Assembly (NCBI RefSeq): GCF_001618865.1
Contig: NZ_CP015136.1
Span: 4,561,001-4,625,000 of the forward strand
DNA from: Luteitalea pratensis
Lineage (GTDB): Bacteria > Acidobacteriota > Vicinamibacteria > Vicinamibacterales > Vicinamibacteraceae
Reading direction: 5' to 3'
DNA: 64,000 bases
Positions 51,466 to 62,967 of this stretch are shown here, one piece after another. A program made the translations under genes and the position numbers. Under the pieces are notes generated by a model that was not told where the DNA came from, searched no databases, and saw only the letters and a program-made list of their open reading frames with translations. How positions within the stretch are numbered: the first letter of the stretch is position 1; each line of letters starts with the position of its first letter.

Positions 51466-52761
51466 TCAGCGTCCGATCGAGTAGTACGTGAAGCCCTGGG
51501 CCGCGATTGCCTCTGGCTTGTAGATGTTGCGGCCGTCGAAGATGATCGGCGTGTTCATCCGCTTCTTCATCCGCGCGAAGTCGGGTTCGCGGAACTCGTT
51601 CCACTCGGTCACGAGCGCCAGTGCGTCGGCGCCCTTGAGCGCCTCGTACGCGTTCCTGGCATACGTGATGCGGTTGCCGAAGATCCGCCGGGCGGTCTCG
51701 TGGGCCTCCGGGTCGTAGGCCTGGACCGTCGCCCCCGCCTTGAGCAGTCCCTCGATGATCGTGATCGCCGGCGCCTCCCGCATGTCGTCGGTCCGTGGCT
51801 TGAACGCCAGGCCCCACACGCCGATCGTCTTGCCCTTCAACGATCGGAGACGCTGCTTCATCATCTGCAGCAGCTTCTTCTTCTGCTGCGCGTTGACGTC
51901 CTCCACGGCGTCGAGGATGCGGAAGTCATAGCCCTTGTCCCTGGAGAACTTCAGGATCGCCTTGACGTCCTTCGGGAAGCAGCTGCCGCCGTAGCCGACG
52001 CCCGGGAACAGGAAGGACGGGCCGATGCGGTTGTCGGACGCGACTGCTCGCCGCACCTGGTCGACGTTGGCGCCATACAGCTCGCAGACGCGCGCCACTT
52101 CGTTCATGAAGGAAATCCGCGTCGCCAACATGGCATTGGCGGCGTACTTGCACAGTTCCGCGCTCGCGCAGTCCATCACCATGACCGGCGCACCGGTCCG
52201 CGTGAACGGCGCGTACAGCTCGGTCATCAGTGCCGCGCCGCGCTCGTCGTCGGCGCCAATCACCACGCGGTCGGGTTTGAGGAAGTCGTCGACGGCAGCG
52301 CCCTGCTTCAGGAACTCCGGGTTGCTGACGACGCTGAAGGGGTGGCGAGTTTCCTTGCGCATCACCTCGCGCACCTTCTCGGAGGTCCCGACCGGCACGG
52401 TGCTCTTGTCGACGATGACCTTGTAGCCGTCCATCGCGCGGGCGATGTCACGGGCGACGCCGAGCACGTGCTTGAGGTCGGCAGAGCCGTCTTCGGCTTC
52501 AGGGGTGCCGACGGCGATGAAGACGATGTCGGAGGCCTTGACCGCCGCGGCCAGCTCTGTCGTGAACGAGAGGCGCTTCTCGGCGGTGTTGCGCTTGACG
52601 ACTTCCTCGAGGCCCGGCTCGTAGATCGGGATCTTGCCGCGCTTGAGGGCCTTGACCTTGTCGACATTGGTGTCGACGCAAATGACGTCGTTGCCGTTCT
52701 CGGCAAAACACGCACCGACTACCAGGCCGACGTAGCCCGTGCCCACGACCGCAATCTTCAC
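51466..52761 (-). CDS. ugd: UDP-glucose 6-dehydrogenase
   Basis: 431 residues from GTG 52761, with GGGAG upstream; the longer frame is not needed. The N-terminus has the NAD motif VVGTGYVGLVVGACFA. The catalytic Cys is in GVGYGGSCFPKDVKAI, and FKPRTDDMREAPA is the C-terminal signature. It oxidises UDP-glucose to UDP-glucuronate. The UXS-like gene at 59884 could use this product. The divergent glycosyltransferase start lies about 110 bp away, giving a shared promoter region. Confidence 0.96.
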   Translation of the reverse strand: MKIAVVGTGYVGLVVGACFAENGNDVICVDTNVDKVKALKRGKIPIYEPGLEEVVKRNTAEKRLSFTTELAAAVKASDIVFIAVGTPEAEDGSADLKHVLGVARDIARAMDGYKVIVDKSTVPVGTSEKVREVMRKETRHPFSVVSNPEFLKQGAAVDDFLKPDRVVIGADDERGAALMTELYAPFTRTGAPVMVMDCASAELCKYAANAMLATRISFMNEVARVCELYGANVDQVRRAVASDNRIGPSFLFPGVGYGGSCFPKDVKAILKFSRDKGYDFRILDAVEDVNAQQKKKLLQMMKQRLRSLKGKTIGVWGLAFKPRTDDMREAPAITIIEGLLKAGATVQAYDPEAHETARRIFGNRITYARNAYEALKGADALALVTEWNEFREPDFARMKKRMNTPIIFDGRNIYKPEAIAAQGFTYYSIGR

Positions 52762-52871
52762 GCCTTGCTCCCCCCGGCCCGGAGCGCGCCCGTCGCGCAT
52801 CGTCCCGTCCACACCCCGTAGAAGAACGCAGGCGGCGGGTGGCCGAACACCTTACGCTAGCATACGTTCCC

Positions 52872-53972
52872 GTGAGGGTGCTGCTGGACTATCGACCCGC
52901 CCTGCGCGCGCGGACCGGCGTCGGTGAGTACGTGCACCGGACGACGCTCGCGCTGGCCGCAACCGCTCCGGCGGGGCACAGCGTGGCGGTCTTCTCGAGC
53001 AGCTGGAAGGACCGCCTGCACGCGCCGGGGCCCGGGATCGAGAGTCGTGACGCCCCTGTCCCGGTGCGGGTGCTGAACTGGGCGTGGCATCGCCTCGAGT
53101 GGCCGCCCATCGAGTGGCTGGCCGGCGATGTCGACCTCGCGCACTCCCCCACGCCCCTGCTGCTGCCCGCCGCGCGCGCCGCCCAGGTGGTCACGATCCA
53201 CGACCTGTTCTTCCTCGATCATCCGCGCGACACCGCCGCCGAGATCCAGCGCGACTACCCGTCGCTGGTCGGCGCGCACGCCAGACGCGCCGACCTGGTC
53301 GTCACCGTGTCGAACACCGTTGCGGGGCAGGTCGCGGACCGGCTCGGCGTCGATCCGTCACGCGTGGTCACCTGCCACAACGGCGCGCCCGGGTGGACCA
53401 CCCGCGCACATGTACCTGCGGACGGGCCGGTCATCTGCGTCGGGACGCTCGAGCCGCGCAAGAACATCGCCGGGCTGCTGGATGCCTGGACACACCTGAT
53501 CGACGGCGGATGCAGGGTGCCCCTGTTGCTGGCTGGAAGCGCACCGTCGTCGGCTGCGCCACTGCTCGATCGGTTGACGCATCCACCGCTGGCCGGCGTC
53601 GTCGGTCATGTCGGCTACCTCGAAGAGGGTGACCGCCGCGCATTCTACGAGCGCGCACGCCTGCTGGTGCTGCCCTCCTTCGACGAGGGCTTCGGGATCC
53701 CCGCGGTCGAGGCGATGGCGGCCGGCGTGCCAGTCGTCGTGTCGCGTCGCGGTGCGCTGCCAGAGGTCTGTGGCGATGCGGCCGTGTACGTGGACCCCGA
53801 CGACCCGCGCGCGATGGCCGCGGCGATCGCCGCCGTGCTGTCTGATCCGGTGCGACTCGAGGACCTGCGGCAGCGAGGCGCCGCACGCGCACGACAGTTC
53901 TCGTGGATCGCGTCGGCCGAGCGGCTGTGGCAGGCCTACGCCGACGCGGTCGATCGCCGGAGCCGACGGTGA
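52872..53972 (+). CDS. GT4-type glycosyltransferase
   Basis: 366 residues from GTG 52872 (RVLLDYRPALRARTGVGEYV). GT-B fold: the N-terminal domain has VTIHDLFFLDHP. The C-terminal donor domain has GTLEPRKNIAGLLDAW and SFDEGFGIPAVEAMAAGVPV (the EGFG/E region). It transfers a sugar from a nucleotide donor, probably to a growing polysaccharide; donor and acceptor are unknown. Its stop overlaps the next ATG (TGATG), starting a tightly coupled run. Confidence 0.88.
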   Translation: MRVLLDYRPALRARTGVGEYVHRTTLALAATAPAGHSVAVFSSSWKDRLHAPGPGIESRDAPVPVRVLNWAWHRLEWPPIEWLAGDVDLAHSPTPLLLPAARAAQVVTIHDLFFLDHPRDTAAEIQRDYPSLVGAHARRADLVVTVSNTVAGQVADRLGVDPSRVVTCHNGAPGWTTRAHVPADGPVICVGTLEPRKNIAGLLDAWTHLIDGGCRVPLLLAGSAPSSAAPLLDRLTHPPLAGVVGHVGYLEEGDRRAFYERARLLVLPSFDEGFGIPAVEAMAAGVPVVVSRRGALPEVCGDAAVYVDPDDPRAMAAAIAAVLSDPVRLEDLRQRGAARARQFSWIASAERLWQAYADAVDRRSRR

Positions 53973-55084
53973 TGCGGATCGGCGTCGACGCGCGTGAACT
54001 CGGGGGCCGACCAACCGGGGTCGGCCGTTACCTGCGCGAGCTGCTGGTGCGATGGCAGTCCGACGCCGCGTGCGGCGGCCACGAACTGGTGATGTTCACG
54101 CCGCGCCCTGGCCAGGACATATGGACGACGCCGAAGGGACGCGGTGCCCGCTTGTCCTGGCACCTGGTCCCCGGTGCCGGCGGCACGCTCTGGCAACAAC
54201 GCGATCTCGCGCGCGCCGCGGGCGCCGCCCGCCTCGACGTGCTCTTCTCGCCCGCCTACACGGCGCCGCTGCTGGTGTCGATACCCAGCGTGGTGGCCCA
54301 GCACGACGTGTCGTTCGCGGCCCACCCGGAGTGGTACGCCTGGCGTCACGGTCTGCGCCTGCGCTGGCTCGCGCGTTGGTCCGGCCGACGGGCGCATACC
54401 GTGCTCACGCTCACGCAGTTCTCGGCCGACCAGATCGAGCACTACCTCGGCGTCGCGCGGCAACGCATCCGCGTGATTCCCCTCGCCGTGGACTACCACG
54501 ATGCCGCGTCCCATGCGGCAACGGCCGCGCCAGCCACGCCGGTGGTGCTGTTTGTCGGCTCGATCTTCGAGCGTCGCCATCTTCCGACCCTAATCGAAGG
54601 CGTGGCACTCGCGCGGCAAACCATTCCCGACCTGCGCCTGTACGTCATCGGCGAGAACCGCACCGAGCCGCGGCAGGACCTCGAGGCCATTGCCCGCGCC
54701 TGCGGGGCCGCCGAGGCCCTGCACGTGCGCGACTATGTCCCGGACGCCGAACTCGAGGCGGCTTACGCCAGCGCCGGCGTCTTCGCGTTCCTCTCGGAAT
54801 ACGAGGGATTCGGCCTGACGCCGCTCGAGGCGATGCGTCACCGGATTCCGACCGTCGTGCTCGACACGCCCGTGGCCCGCGAGGTGTATGGCGGAGGCGC
54901 GCGCTACGTGCCGGCTGGCGACGTGAACGCGGTCGCGACGGCGCTCGTCGAGTTGCTGCGCGATCCGGCTCGTCGTGCGAGCCAGATCGCCGCCGGTGAC
55001 GCCGCCGTCGGCCGGTACCGCTGGCACGACGCGGCGGCGGCCACGTGGGAGGCGCTCATGGCCGCTGGGGAGCCTCGCCCGTGA
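53972..55084 (+). CDS. GT4-type glycosyltransferase
   Basis: 370 residues. ATG overlaps the previous stop. MRIGVDARELGGRPTGVGRY starts the acceptor domain. The donor domain holds FVGSIFERRHLPTLIEGVAL and SEYEGFGLTPLEAMRHRIPT. It is similar in layout to the preceding gene, possibly through duplication. The next gene starts within its stop (GTGA). Confidence 0.88.
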   Translation: MRIGVDARELGGRPTGVGRYLRELLVRWQSDAACGGHELVMFTPRPGQDIWTTPKGRGARLSWHLVPGAGGTLWQQRDLARAAGAARLDVLFSPAYTAPLLVSIPSVVAQHDVSFAAHPEWYAWRHGLRLRWLARWSGRRAHTVLTLTQFSADQIEHYLGVARQRIRVIPLAVDYHDAASHAATAAPATPVVLFVGSIFERRHLPTLIEGVALARQTIPDLRLYVIGENRTEPRQDLEAIARACGAAEALHVRDYVPDAELEAAYASAGVFAFLSEYEGFGLTPLEAMRHRIPTVVLDTPVAREVYGGGARYVPAGDVNAVATALVELLRDPARRASQIAAGDAAVGRYRWHDAAAATWEALMAAGEPRP

Positions 55085-55911
55085 GCTCGCTCAGGTTGTC
55101 CATCGTGGTCGTGACCTACAACGCGCAGGCCGACGTCCTCGCCTGCCTGGCGTCGATCCACGCCAATCCTCCGGACCGCCCCTGGGATCTGGTCGTCGTC
55201 GACAACCAGTCCGACGACGGCACGCCGGACGCGGTTGCGACCCGGTGGCCCGACGTGTCCCTGGTGCGACTGCCCGAGAACATCGGCTTTGCCGCCGCCA
55301 ACAACGTCGGCATCCGCGCGACCGACGGTCCTCTCGTGCTGCTCCTCAACAGCGACACACTGGTCACGGCCGGCCAACTCGAGGCGCTGTGCCTCGCGCT
55401 CGAGCGCGAGCCCCTTGCCGCCGCGGCGGGTCCCCGCCTGATCGACGTCGACGGCCGGCAGGAGCTGTCGTTCGGGCCGATGATCTCCCCGCTGAACGAA
55501 ACCCGCCAGAAGTTGCGTGGCCGAATGCTGACCGATGGGCCAGGTGCGGTGCGCCACCGGATCGAGGCCGACATGGCCCGGCGGCAATTCGTGGACTGGG
55601 TGAGCGGTGCGTGCCTGCTCGTGCACCGCACGGCCGCCGACCAGGTCGGGCTGCTCGACGAGCGCTACTTCATGTACTGCGAGGACGTGGACTTCTGCGC
55701 GGGCCTGCGCGCCATGGGCCACCAGATCCTGTATGCCCCGGACGCCACCGTGACGCACCTGCGCGGACGATCCCGCGCCTCGGCCGCCGCCGTGACCAAC
55801 AGGCGCTACCGCGACAGCCAACTGGCCTTCTACCGCAAGCACCATCCGCGCTGGGCGCGCCTGCTGCGGTGGTACCTGGCTGCACGCGATGTCACGGGGC
55901 GGACGTCGTAG
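55081..55911 (+). CDS. GT2-type glycosyltransferase
   Basis: 276 residues from GTG 55081, overlapping the previous stop. The GT-A fold is clear: LSIVVVTYNAQADVLACLAS, VVVDNQSDDGTPDAV, ENIGFAAANNVGIRATDGPL, NSDT (metal site), and later YFMYCEDVDFCAGLRAMG. Such proteins include rhamnosyl- and other inverting transferases. No membrane helix. The gap to the next gene (55912-56114) is filled with repeats. Confidence 0.9.
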   Translation: MSSLRLSIVVVTYNAQADVLACLASIHANPPDRPWDLVVVDNQSDDGTPDAVATRWPDVSLVRLPENIGFAAANNVGIRATDGPLVLLLNSDTLVTAGQLEALCLALEREPLAAAAGPRLIDVDGRQELSFGPMISPLNETRQKLRGRMLTDGPGAVRHRIEADMARRQFVDWVSGACLLVHRTAADQVGLLDERYFMYCEDVDFCAGLRAMGHQILYAPDATVTHLRGRSRASAAAVTNRRYRDSQLAFYRKHHPRWARLLRWYLAARDVTGRTS

Positions 55912-55921
55912 GTCGGCTTAC

Positions 55922-56095
55922 CTCGTCGGCCTTCGTCATTCGGCCTTCGGCCTTCGACGTTGGCGGTCTTCTCCATTCAGCCTTCTCCCTCCGGGCTTGG
56001 GCCTGGGCCTTCGACATTCGCGGCATTCGCAGCATTCGCAGCATTCCGGCATGCTCGGGCATTCGGCACGCACCACCCGAATGCCTCTCGCATGC
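55922..56095. repeat. Mixed heptamer/nonamer repeat tract
   Basis: TTCGGCC-like heptamers (about 55925-55965) are followed by GGCATTCGC/AGCATTCGC nonamers (about 56013-56050). The tract lies between two glycosyltransferase genes. Confidence 0.65.
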
Positions 56096-56114
56096 CGGTG
56101 TAGACTCGCGACCG

Positions 56115-57230
56115 ATGCGTGTGGCCATCGACATCCGGAAGTTGCGGGACTACGGCATCGGCACGTACGTCCGCAACATCGTGTCGTGTCTCGCCCGCCT
56201 CGACACCGAGAACGAGTACCTGTTGATCAGCCGCCCGGACGACCTGGACTTCACCAGGTCGTTCGGCCCGAATGTCCGCGGCGTCGTCAGCACGGCCGGC
56301 AACTACTCGGTGCGCGAGCAGTTCTCGATTCCCTCGATCGTGCGCCGGGAGCGTGTGGACGTGTTCCACGCGCCCCACTACGTACTGCCACCGCTCGTGA
56401 CGTGCCCGTCGGTCGTGACCATCCACGACTGCATCCACCTGATGTTTCCGCAGTACCTGCCGAGCCGATTCGCCTACACCTACGCGCGCGCGTTCATGTG
56501 GACGGCGACTCACCGCTCGTCGCACGTGCTGACCGTGTCGGAAGCCTCCAAGCGCGACATCCTGCGCCTCTACCGCATCCCGGCCGAGAAGATCACGGTC
56601 GCCTACAACGCCATCGACGAGCGGTTCAACCGCGAGCCGGTCGATGAAGACATCGCCCGGGCCAAGGAGCGGTTCCAGCTCCACGATCCGTTCGTGCTGT
56701 ATGTCGGCAACATCCGGCCCCACAAGAACATCGAGCGGTTGATCGAGGCCTTCGCGCTCGTCCGGACCGGGGCGCTCGCCAACACCAAGTTGCTGATCAT
56801 CGGCGACGAGATCAGCAAGTACCCGACGCTGCGCCGCGCCGTGCACCAGGGGAAATTGCACAAGCACGTGCGGTTCCTTGGATTCGTGGGCGACCAGACC
56901 CTGGCGGCGCTGTACCGGCTCGCCACCGTGTTCGCGTTCCCGTCGCTCTACGAGGGTTTCGGCCTGCCGCCGCTCGAGGCGATGGCGAGCGGCACACCGG
57001 TCGTGACCTCCAACGTGTCGTCGCTGCCCGAGGTGGTCGGCGATGCAGCCATCCTCGTGGACCCGCGCGAACCGACGGCTATCGCGCACGGCCTGCGCCG
57101 GGCCCTGCTCGACCCGGTGCTCAGGGCGCAGATGCGCGAGCGCGGCCTGGCGAGAGCCCGACACTACTCCTGGGAACGCACCTCGGAGACCATCCTGCGG
57201 ATCTACCGCGAAACCGCGGCGGGGCGATAG
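56115..57230 (+). CDS. GT4-type glycosyltransferase
   Basis: 371 residues from ATG 56115. The longer frame reads through the GT2 gene and the repeat tract and is rejected. [20 protein letters not shown] opens the acceptor domain; [20 protein letters not shown] follows. The donor domain has [20 protein letters not shown] and [20 protein letters not shown]. It resembles mannosyltransferases of O-antigen loci. Donor unknown. Confidence 0.9.
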   Translation: MRVAIDIRKLRDYGIGTYVRNIVSCLARLDTENEYLLISRPDDLDFTRSFGPNVRGVVSTAGNYSVREQFSIPSIVRRERVDVFHAPHYVLPPLVTCPSVVTIHDCIHLMFPQYLPSRFAYTYARAFMWTATHRSSHVLTVSEASKRDILRLYRIPAEKITVAYNAIDERFNREPVDEDIARAKERFQLHDPFVLYVGNIRPHKNIERLIEAFALVRTGALANTKLLIIGDEISKYPTLRRAVHQGKLHKHVRFLGFVGDQTLAALYRLATVFAFPSLYEGFGLPPLEAMASGTPVVTSNVSSLPEVVGDAAILVDPREPTAIAHGLRRALLDPVLRAQMRERGLARARHYSWERTSETILRIYRETAAGR

Positions 57231-57232
57231 GC

Positions 57233-58438
57233 GTGCCCGCACCGCCCGGCCACCCGGGTCCGGACGCACCGCCCTCCGACCCGGTCGGCATGGCTGTCAC
57301 GCCGGCGCTGCCGGCGGCGCTCGCTGGCGTTCGCGTCGCCCTGGTCCACGACTGGCTGACCGGCATGCGCGGCGGCGAGCGGGTCCTCGAGGTGCTGTGC
57401 GAGACGTTCCCCGACGCCTCGCTGCACACACTGCTGCACGTGCCGGGCAGCGTCTCCCCGGTCATCGAACGCCACGTCCCGCAGACCTCGTTCCTGCAGC
57501 GCGTGCCCGGCATCGCCCGCCTGTACCGTCATCTGCTGCCGCTGTACCCGCTGGCAATCGACGGGCTCGACGTCGGTGATGCCGAGGTCGTCATCTCGAC
57601 CAGCCACTGCGCCGCCAAGTCGGTCCCCACCCGGCCCGGCGCCCGGCACCTCTGCTATTGCTTCACGCCGGTGCGGTACGCGTGGGATCAGTTCGACGCC
57701 TATTTCGGCCCGGAACGGGTCGGGCGGACACGTTCGGCGGTGATGCGGTTGCTGCTGGATCGGTTCGCCCGCTGGGACCAGCGCACGAGCATCCGACCGG
57801 ACCGCTATGTGGCGATCTCTCAATATGTTGCACGGAGGATCGGGCGATACTATAATCGGCGATCGGCCGTGGTGTATCCGCCGGTGGATACGATGTATTT
57901 CACTCCCGGCACCGCGCCGCGGGACGGTTTCGCGCTCGTGGTTTCCGCCCTCGTGCCGTACAAGCGGGTCGACGTCGCCGTGGCTGCGTGCCGGGCGGTC
58001 GGCGTGCCGCTGAAGGTGATCGGTCAGGGTCCGGACGCGCCGGCGCTGGCCCGGTTGGGTGGACCCGGCGTGGAGTTCCTGGGCGCTCTTCCCGATAACG
58101 ACGTACGGGAGATGTATCGTCGCGCGGCGATGGTGCTGTTGCCCGGCGAAGAGGATTTTGGCCTGGTGCCAGTGGAGGCGCAGGCGTGCGGGACCCCGAT
58201 CGTGGCCCTGGGACGAGGGGGGGCCACCGAAACCGTCGCGAACGGCGGCACGGGCGTGTTGACCGGCGAAGGCGTGGACGCCTTTGCCGCGGGGATCCGG
58301 CGGGTGCTGGACGAGCCCCCGTCACCGGCTGCCTGCCGCGCGCAGGCAGAACGGTTTTCCACCGAGCGATTCGTGCAGCAACTCCTTGATGCCGTGATGG
58401 ACATGCGACTGGCCGCCCCCGGGGCGGTGCGATGGTAA
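57233..58438 (+). CDS. GT4-type glycosyltransferase (WbaZ-like)
   Basis: 401 residues from GTG 57233; an internal ATG at 57290 is possible. VRVALVHDWLTGMRGGERVL is typical of WbaZ-type mannosyltransferases. Later FTPVRYAWDQFDAYFGPERV, SALVPYKRVDVAVAACRAVG and LPGEEDFGLVPVEAQACGTP complete the GT-B pattern. It starts 2 bp after the previous stop and overlaps the next gene by 7 bp. Confidence 0.9.
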   Translation: MPAPPGHPGPDAPPSDPVGMAVTPALPAALAGVRVALVHDWLTGMRGGERVLEVLCETFPDASLHTLLHVPGSVSPVIERHVPQTSFLQRVPGIARLYRHLLPLYPLAIDGLDVGDAEVVISTSHCAAKSVPTRPGARHLCYCFTPVRYAWDQFDAYFGPERVGRTRSAVMRLLLDRFARWDQRTSIRPDRYVAISQYVARRIGRYYNRRSAVVYPPVDTMYFTPGTAPRDGFALVVSALVPYKRVDVAVAACRAVGVPLKVIGQGPDAPALARLGGPGVEFLGALPDNDVREMYRRAAMVLLPGEEDFGLVPVEAQACGTPIVALGRGGATETVANGGTGVLTGEGVDAFAAGIRRVLDEPPSPAACRAQAERFSTERFVQQLLDAVMDMRLAAPGAVRW

Positions 58439-59874
58439 GGCGCTACAACCGCCTCCTGGTGGTGCTGCACGTGGCCGCCGACTCGGGCGCAGGCGTCGCT
58501 GCCTTCCTGCTCGCCTACTGGGTCCGCTTCCACTCCGGACTCATCCCAGTCACCAAGGGCTACCCACCCTTCGTGCAGTACCTGTGGCTCGCGCCGCTGA
58601 TCGGCGTGCTCGTGCCAGGGGCCTTCCACCTGCATGGCCTCTACCGCCTCCGCCAGGGCCGCTCACGCATCGACGACTTCTTCGGTGTCCTGGTCGGCAG
58701 CGTCCTCGCTGTCGTCCTGGGAGTCGTCAGCACCCTGTACGTCCAGACCTACTACGTCCCCGATCAGTTGAAGGACCGGGGTGTGTTCGAGGTCAGCCAG
58801 CTGGTCTGGGGCCTCTTCCTGTGCTTCAACGTCGGCCTGACGTGCCTCACCCGGGTCGGCGTCCGCGACTGGATGGAGCGCCGGTGGCGCGCCGGCATCG
58901 GTCTCAAGCGCGTCTTGGTCGCCGGGTCGGGCGACCTGGGCCGGCTGGTCGTCGATCGTATCCTCGAACACCGCGAGCTCGGCCTGAAGGTGGTCGGCTT
59001 CGTGGACGACCGTGCCGAAGGCGGCGCCCACCTCGGATACCGTGGCCTGCCACTGCTCGGCACGCTCGAGGAGACGCCCGAGATCCTGCACCGCGAGAAG
59101 ATCGACCACCTCTACATCGCGCTCCCGCTCGAAGAACACGTGAAGATGCTCGGCCTCGTGGAGAACGCCAACCGCGAGATCGTCGAAATCCGTGTCGTGC
59201 CTGACCTGCTGCAAATCATCTCGCTGCGCGCGCGCCTCGAGGATCTGGACGGCCTGCCGATCATCAACATCCACGACGTTCCCCTGCGCGGCCTGAACGC
59301 CGTGCTGAAACGGACGATGGATTTCGTGCTCGCGTCGGCGAGTCTGCTGGTGCTCGCCATCCCGATGGGCGTGCTCACGCTGGTGATCCGCCTCACCTCG
59401 CCGGGACCGGCGCTGTTCCGGCAGGAGCGCATGGGCCTGGACGGCAAGGCGTTCTACGTGTGGAAGTTCCGCTCGATGTACGACGGCGCCGAGCGCAACT
59501 CCGGCCCGGTCTGGGCGGTGGAGGACGACCCGCGCTGCACGCCGATCGGCCAGTTCCTGCGCCGCAGCAACCTCGACGAACTGCCGCAGCTCTGGAACGT
59601 GCTGTGCGGCGACATGTCGCTGGTCGGGCCGCGCCCGGAGCGACCGTTCTTCGTCGATCAGTTCAAGCAGCGCATCCCGCAGTACATGCTGCGCCACAAG
59701 GTCCGCGCCGGGCTGACCGGCTGGGCCCAGGTCAATGGCTGGCGCGGCAACACGTCCATCGAGAAGCGCATCGAGTACGACCTCTACTACATCGAGAACT
59801 GGTCGCTCATGCTGGACCTCAAGATCATGTGGCTCACCGTGATCAAGGGGTTCTTCCACAAGCACGCCTACTGA
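58432..59874 (+). CDS. Polyprenyl glycosylphosphotransferase (WbaP/WcaJ type)
   Basis: 480 residues. Four N-terminal membrane helices and a CoA-binding-like segment ([20 protein letters not shown]) precede the catalytic domain: [83 protein letters not shown]. The last motifs are the bacterial sugar-transferase signature. It links a sugar phosphate to undecaprenyl phosphate, the first step of polysaccharide assembly. Confidence 0.95.
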   Translation: MVRRYNRLLVVLHVAADSGAGVAAFLLAYWVRFHSGLIPVTKGYPPFVQYLWLAPLIGVLVPGAFHLHGLYRLRQGRSRIDDFFGVLVGSVLAVVLGVVSTLYVQTYYVPDQLKDRGVFEVSQLVWGLFLCFNVGLTCLTRVGVRDWMERRWRAGIGLKRVLVAGSGDLGRLVVDRILEHRELGLKVVGFVDDRAEGGAHLGYRGLPLLGTLEETPEILHREKIDHLYIALPLEEHVKMLGLVENANREIVEIRVVPDLLQIISLRARLEDLDGLPIINIHDVPLRGLNAVLKRTMDFVLASASLLVLAIPMGVLTLVIRLTSPGPALFRQERMGLDGKAFYVWKFRSMYDGAERNSGPVWAVEDDPRCTPIGQFLRRSNLDELPQLWNVLCGDMSLVGPRPERPFFVDQFKQRIPQYMLRHKVRAGLTGWAQVNGWRGNTSIEKRIEYDLYYIENWSLMLDLKIMWLTVIKGFFHKHAY

Positions 59875-59883
59875 GGTCCGCCC

Positions 59884-60819
<936 letters not shown>

Positions 60820-60826
60820 GCTTGGG

Positions 60827-60978
60827 GGTCTCAGGTCTCAGGTCTCAGGTCTCAGGTCTCAGGTCTCAGGTCGCAGGTCGCAGGTCTCAGGTCGCAGGTC
60901 TCAAGCGGGTACGTGCCTGAGCCATGAGACATGAGACGTGAGACCGGGGCTGCAGGCTGCAGGCCGTAGGCTGCAGCC
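60827..60978. repeat. Long heptamer mosaic (GGTCTCA, ATGAGAC, TGCAGGC families)
   Basis: Eleven GGTCTCA/GGTCGCA units (60827-60903) are followed by inverted-sense ATGAGAC units (60924-60944), then TGCAGGC/CGTAGGC units (60951-60978). Three families in a row fill the space between convergent genes. Confidence 0.92.
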
Positions 60979-61529
60979 TATGACGGTTTGGTCTTCGGCC
61001 GTTGCGCGGTGAAGAGGTAGTGCAACGCGCTGAAGACGGTAATCGCCAGCGATGCCGCGAAGAAGACGCGCGGGATCGGCGAGGGCATCTCCAGCCAGTT
61101 GAACAGCAGGGTGACGACACCCGTCGCCGCGAACGTCGCGGTGGCCAGCTTCCCCCAGATCGACGGGTAGAAGGTGCGCGGCCCGAGCGCCAGGTTCACG
61201 ATCGACACCGTGAGCACGATGCCGAGGTCACGACTGAACACCACCACCGTGAGCCACAGCGGGATGCGGTGCGTCAGGTGCGGCAGCGGCAGCGTGAGCA
61301 CGATGAACATCGTGAGCAGCAGCAGCTTGTCCGCGACCGGATCGAGCCAGGCGCCGAGCGTGGTCGGATGGCCGGATCGCCGCGCGAAGTACCCGTCCAG
61401 GATGTCGGTGACCGAGGCGATCGTGAAGACGGCAAGCGCGCCGCCGAGCTGCCCGTACATCAACAGGATGGCAAACACCGGAATCAGCAACATCCGCAGC
61501 AGCGTCAGCTGATTTGCGAACGTCAGCAC
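60978..61529 (-). CDS. CDP-alcohol phosphatidyltransferase (PgsA-like)
   Basis: 183 residues from GTG 61529 (LTFANQLTLLRMLLIPVFAI). Five or more membrane helices. The family motif is complete: DGYFARRSGHPTTLGAWLDP with the D-x2-DG-x2-AR-x8-G-x3-D-x3-D spacing. It makes phosphatidylglycerophosphate or a related phospholipid. It lies 22 bp after the TPR/SLH gene on the same strand. Confidence 0.9.
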   Translation of the reverse strand: MLTFANQLTLLRMLLIPVFAILLMYGQLGGALAVFTIASVTDILDGYFARRSGHPTTLGAWLDPVADKLLLLTMFIVLTLPLPHLTHRIPLWLTVVVFSRDLGIVLTVSIVNLALGPRTFYPSIWGKLATATFAATGVVTLLFNWLEMPSPIPRVFFAASLAITVFSALHYLFTAQRPKTKPS

Positions 61530-61551
61530 CGCGGTGGCTCCTGCATGACAG

Positions 61552-62967
61552 CTACTCGCGGCGGCCGCCGCGCTGGCCCGCTCCGCCGCCACCACGACCG
61601 GCCTGACCCGCCAGCCGCGTCAGCCGATCGACGGCCGCGACGGCCTCCGCGCCGGTCATCGGCCGGCTGATCCCGAACGTCTGCCCCTCGACCGGCTGCA
61701 TCACGCCGCTCGCGACGGCGCGCGAGATCGCGAGGTAGAGCGTGTGCCCGGGCCGGACGTCGGCAAACGTCAGCCGCGCATCCTGCCATCGCTGCGCGGC
61801 CTCCGGCGTACGCGCCGCCACCAGGTTGAGCACGCGGGTCACGACCGCCGCGAAGTCGCCGCGGTTCATGCCGGCGCTGGGCTGGAACGTGTGATTCGGG
61901 TAGACCTCCATCGCCCCCGCCCGCGCGGCGAGCAGGATGGACGCCTGCGCCCAGTGACGACGGCTGTCGGTGATGAGGACCGTGCCGCGTGCCGAGTCCT
62001 GCAGCAGCGCCGGGATCCGGTACGCGAGCAGCGCCGCGGTCTCGCCGCGGGTGACGCGAAGCGTGGACCCAATGGCCTTGAACTCGGCCGGCAGGGCCGC
62101 TTCCTCGAGGCCGGTCTCGATCTCCGTGATGCGCTTCGAGAGCTCGCTCAACGCAGGATCGAGCTCGAGGGCGCGACGATAGTCCGTCAGCGCGGCGGTC
62201 GTGTCGCCGCTGGTGTCGGCGAGGGCGCCGCGCAGCGCATGTGCACGCGCATCCAGAGGATCGAGGACAAGGGCCCGGTCGACGAGCCCACGCGCGCGAG
62301 CGGTGTTGCCGAGACGACGCTCGACGTCGGCGAGATCGCGATGGAGGAAGCCGCTGTCGGGAGACGCCTTGAGGGCGCGACCGTAGTGATCGCGCGCTTC
62401 CTCGAGGCGATTGCCGGACAGTGCCGCCTGCGCGGCCGAGACGTCGCTCTGCACGGCCCGGAAGCGCAGCACCTCGGCGCGACGGAGGGCGACGGGCTGG
62501 TCTGGCATGCGCTCGAGTACGGCCTGGTAGGACTCGAAGGCATCGCCCTCCCGCCCGAGCTCGACGAGGGCCTCGGCGCGTCCGACCAGTGCGGGTACAT
62601 ACCCCGTCTCGGCCTGGAGCACGCGATCGAACCACTGCAACGCATCGGCTGGCTGGTCCTGCGCAAGCCGCGCGAAGCCCAGCGCAGCCTGCGATGGGTA
62701 CGCGCCCGGGACCTTCTTCAGGAGTTCACGGAGTGTACGCTCGGCGCTCCTGGGATCGCCCGATTGCAGCTGCACCCAGGCTCGCTCGTGCTGCTGCGCC
62801 AGTGCTTGCTGGCGCGCGAGATCGGGCGTCAGGCCCGGTTTCGGGTAGTCGGGGTAGCGCTCGCTGCCCGGTGCCAGGACCGGCGGAAGTACGGGGCTGC
62901 CACAACCGCCAGCGACGCCGAGGAGCACGACCGCCGCCACCATCCAGCGGCGAACCGGACCGATCAC
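61552..62967 (-). CDS. TPR-repeat lipoprotein with SLH domain
   Basis: 471 residues. Lipobox near residue 22 (VLLGVAGGC). At least four TPR-like repeats (residues about 55-290; for example [20 protein letters not shown] and [20 protein letters not shown]). The C-terminal part has an SLH-like segment ([32 protein letters not shown]). A lipid anchor plus SLH suggests an envelope role. ATG overlaps the hflX stop by 4 bp. Confidence 0.85.
   Translation of the reverse strand: MIGPVRRWMVAAVVLLGVAGGCGSPVLPPVLAPGSERYPDYPKPGLTPDLARQQALAQQHERAWVQLQSGDPRSAERTLRELLKKVPGAYPSQAALGFARLAQDQPADALQWFDRVLQAETGYVPALVGRAEALVELGREGDAFESYQAVLERMPDQPVALRRAEVLRFRAVQSDVSAAQAALSGNRLEEARDHYGRALKASPDSGFLHRDLADVERRLGNTARARGLVDRALVLDPLDARAHALRGALADTSGDTTAALTDYRRALELDPALSELSKRITEIETGLEEAALPAEFKAIGSTLRVTRGETAALLAYRIPALLQDSARGTVLITDSRRHWAQASILLAARAGAMEVYPNHTFQPSAGMNRGDFAAVVTRVLNLVAARTPEAAQRWQDARLTFADVRPGHTLYLAISRAVASGVMQPVEGQTFGISRPMTGAEAVAAVDRLTRLAGQAGRGGGGAGQRGGRRE

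Noticed and set aside
54975-56114. Fusion of the GT2 region and the third GT4 gene in one 751-codon frame
   Set aside because: The frame before 56115 is a different phase from the real GT2 gene and crosses repeats; the GT4 start is clear at 56115.
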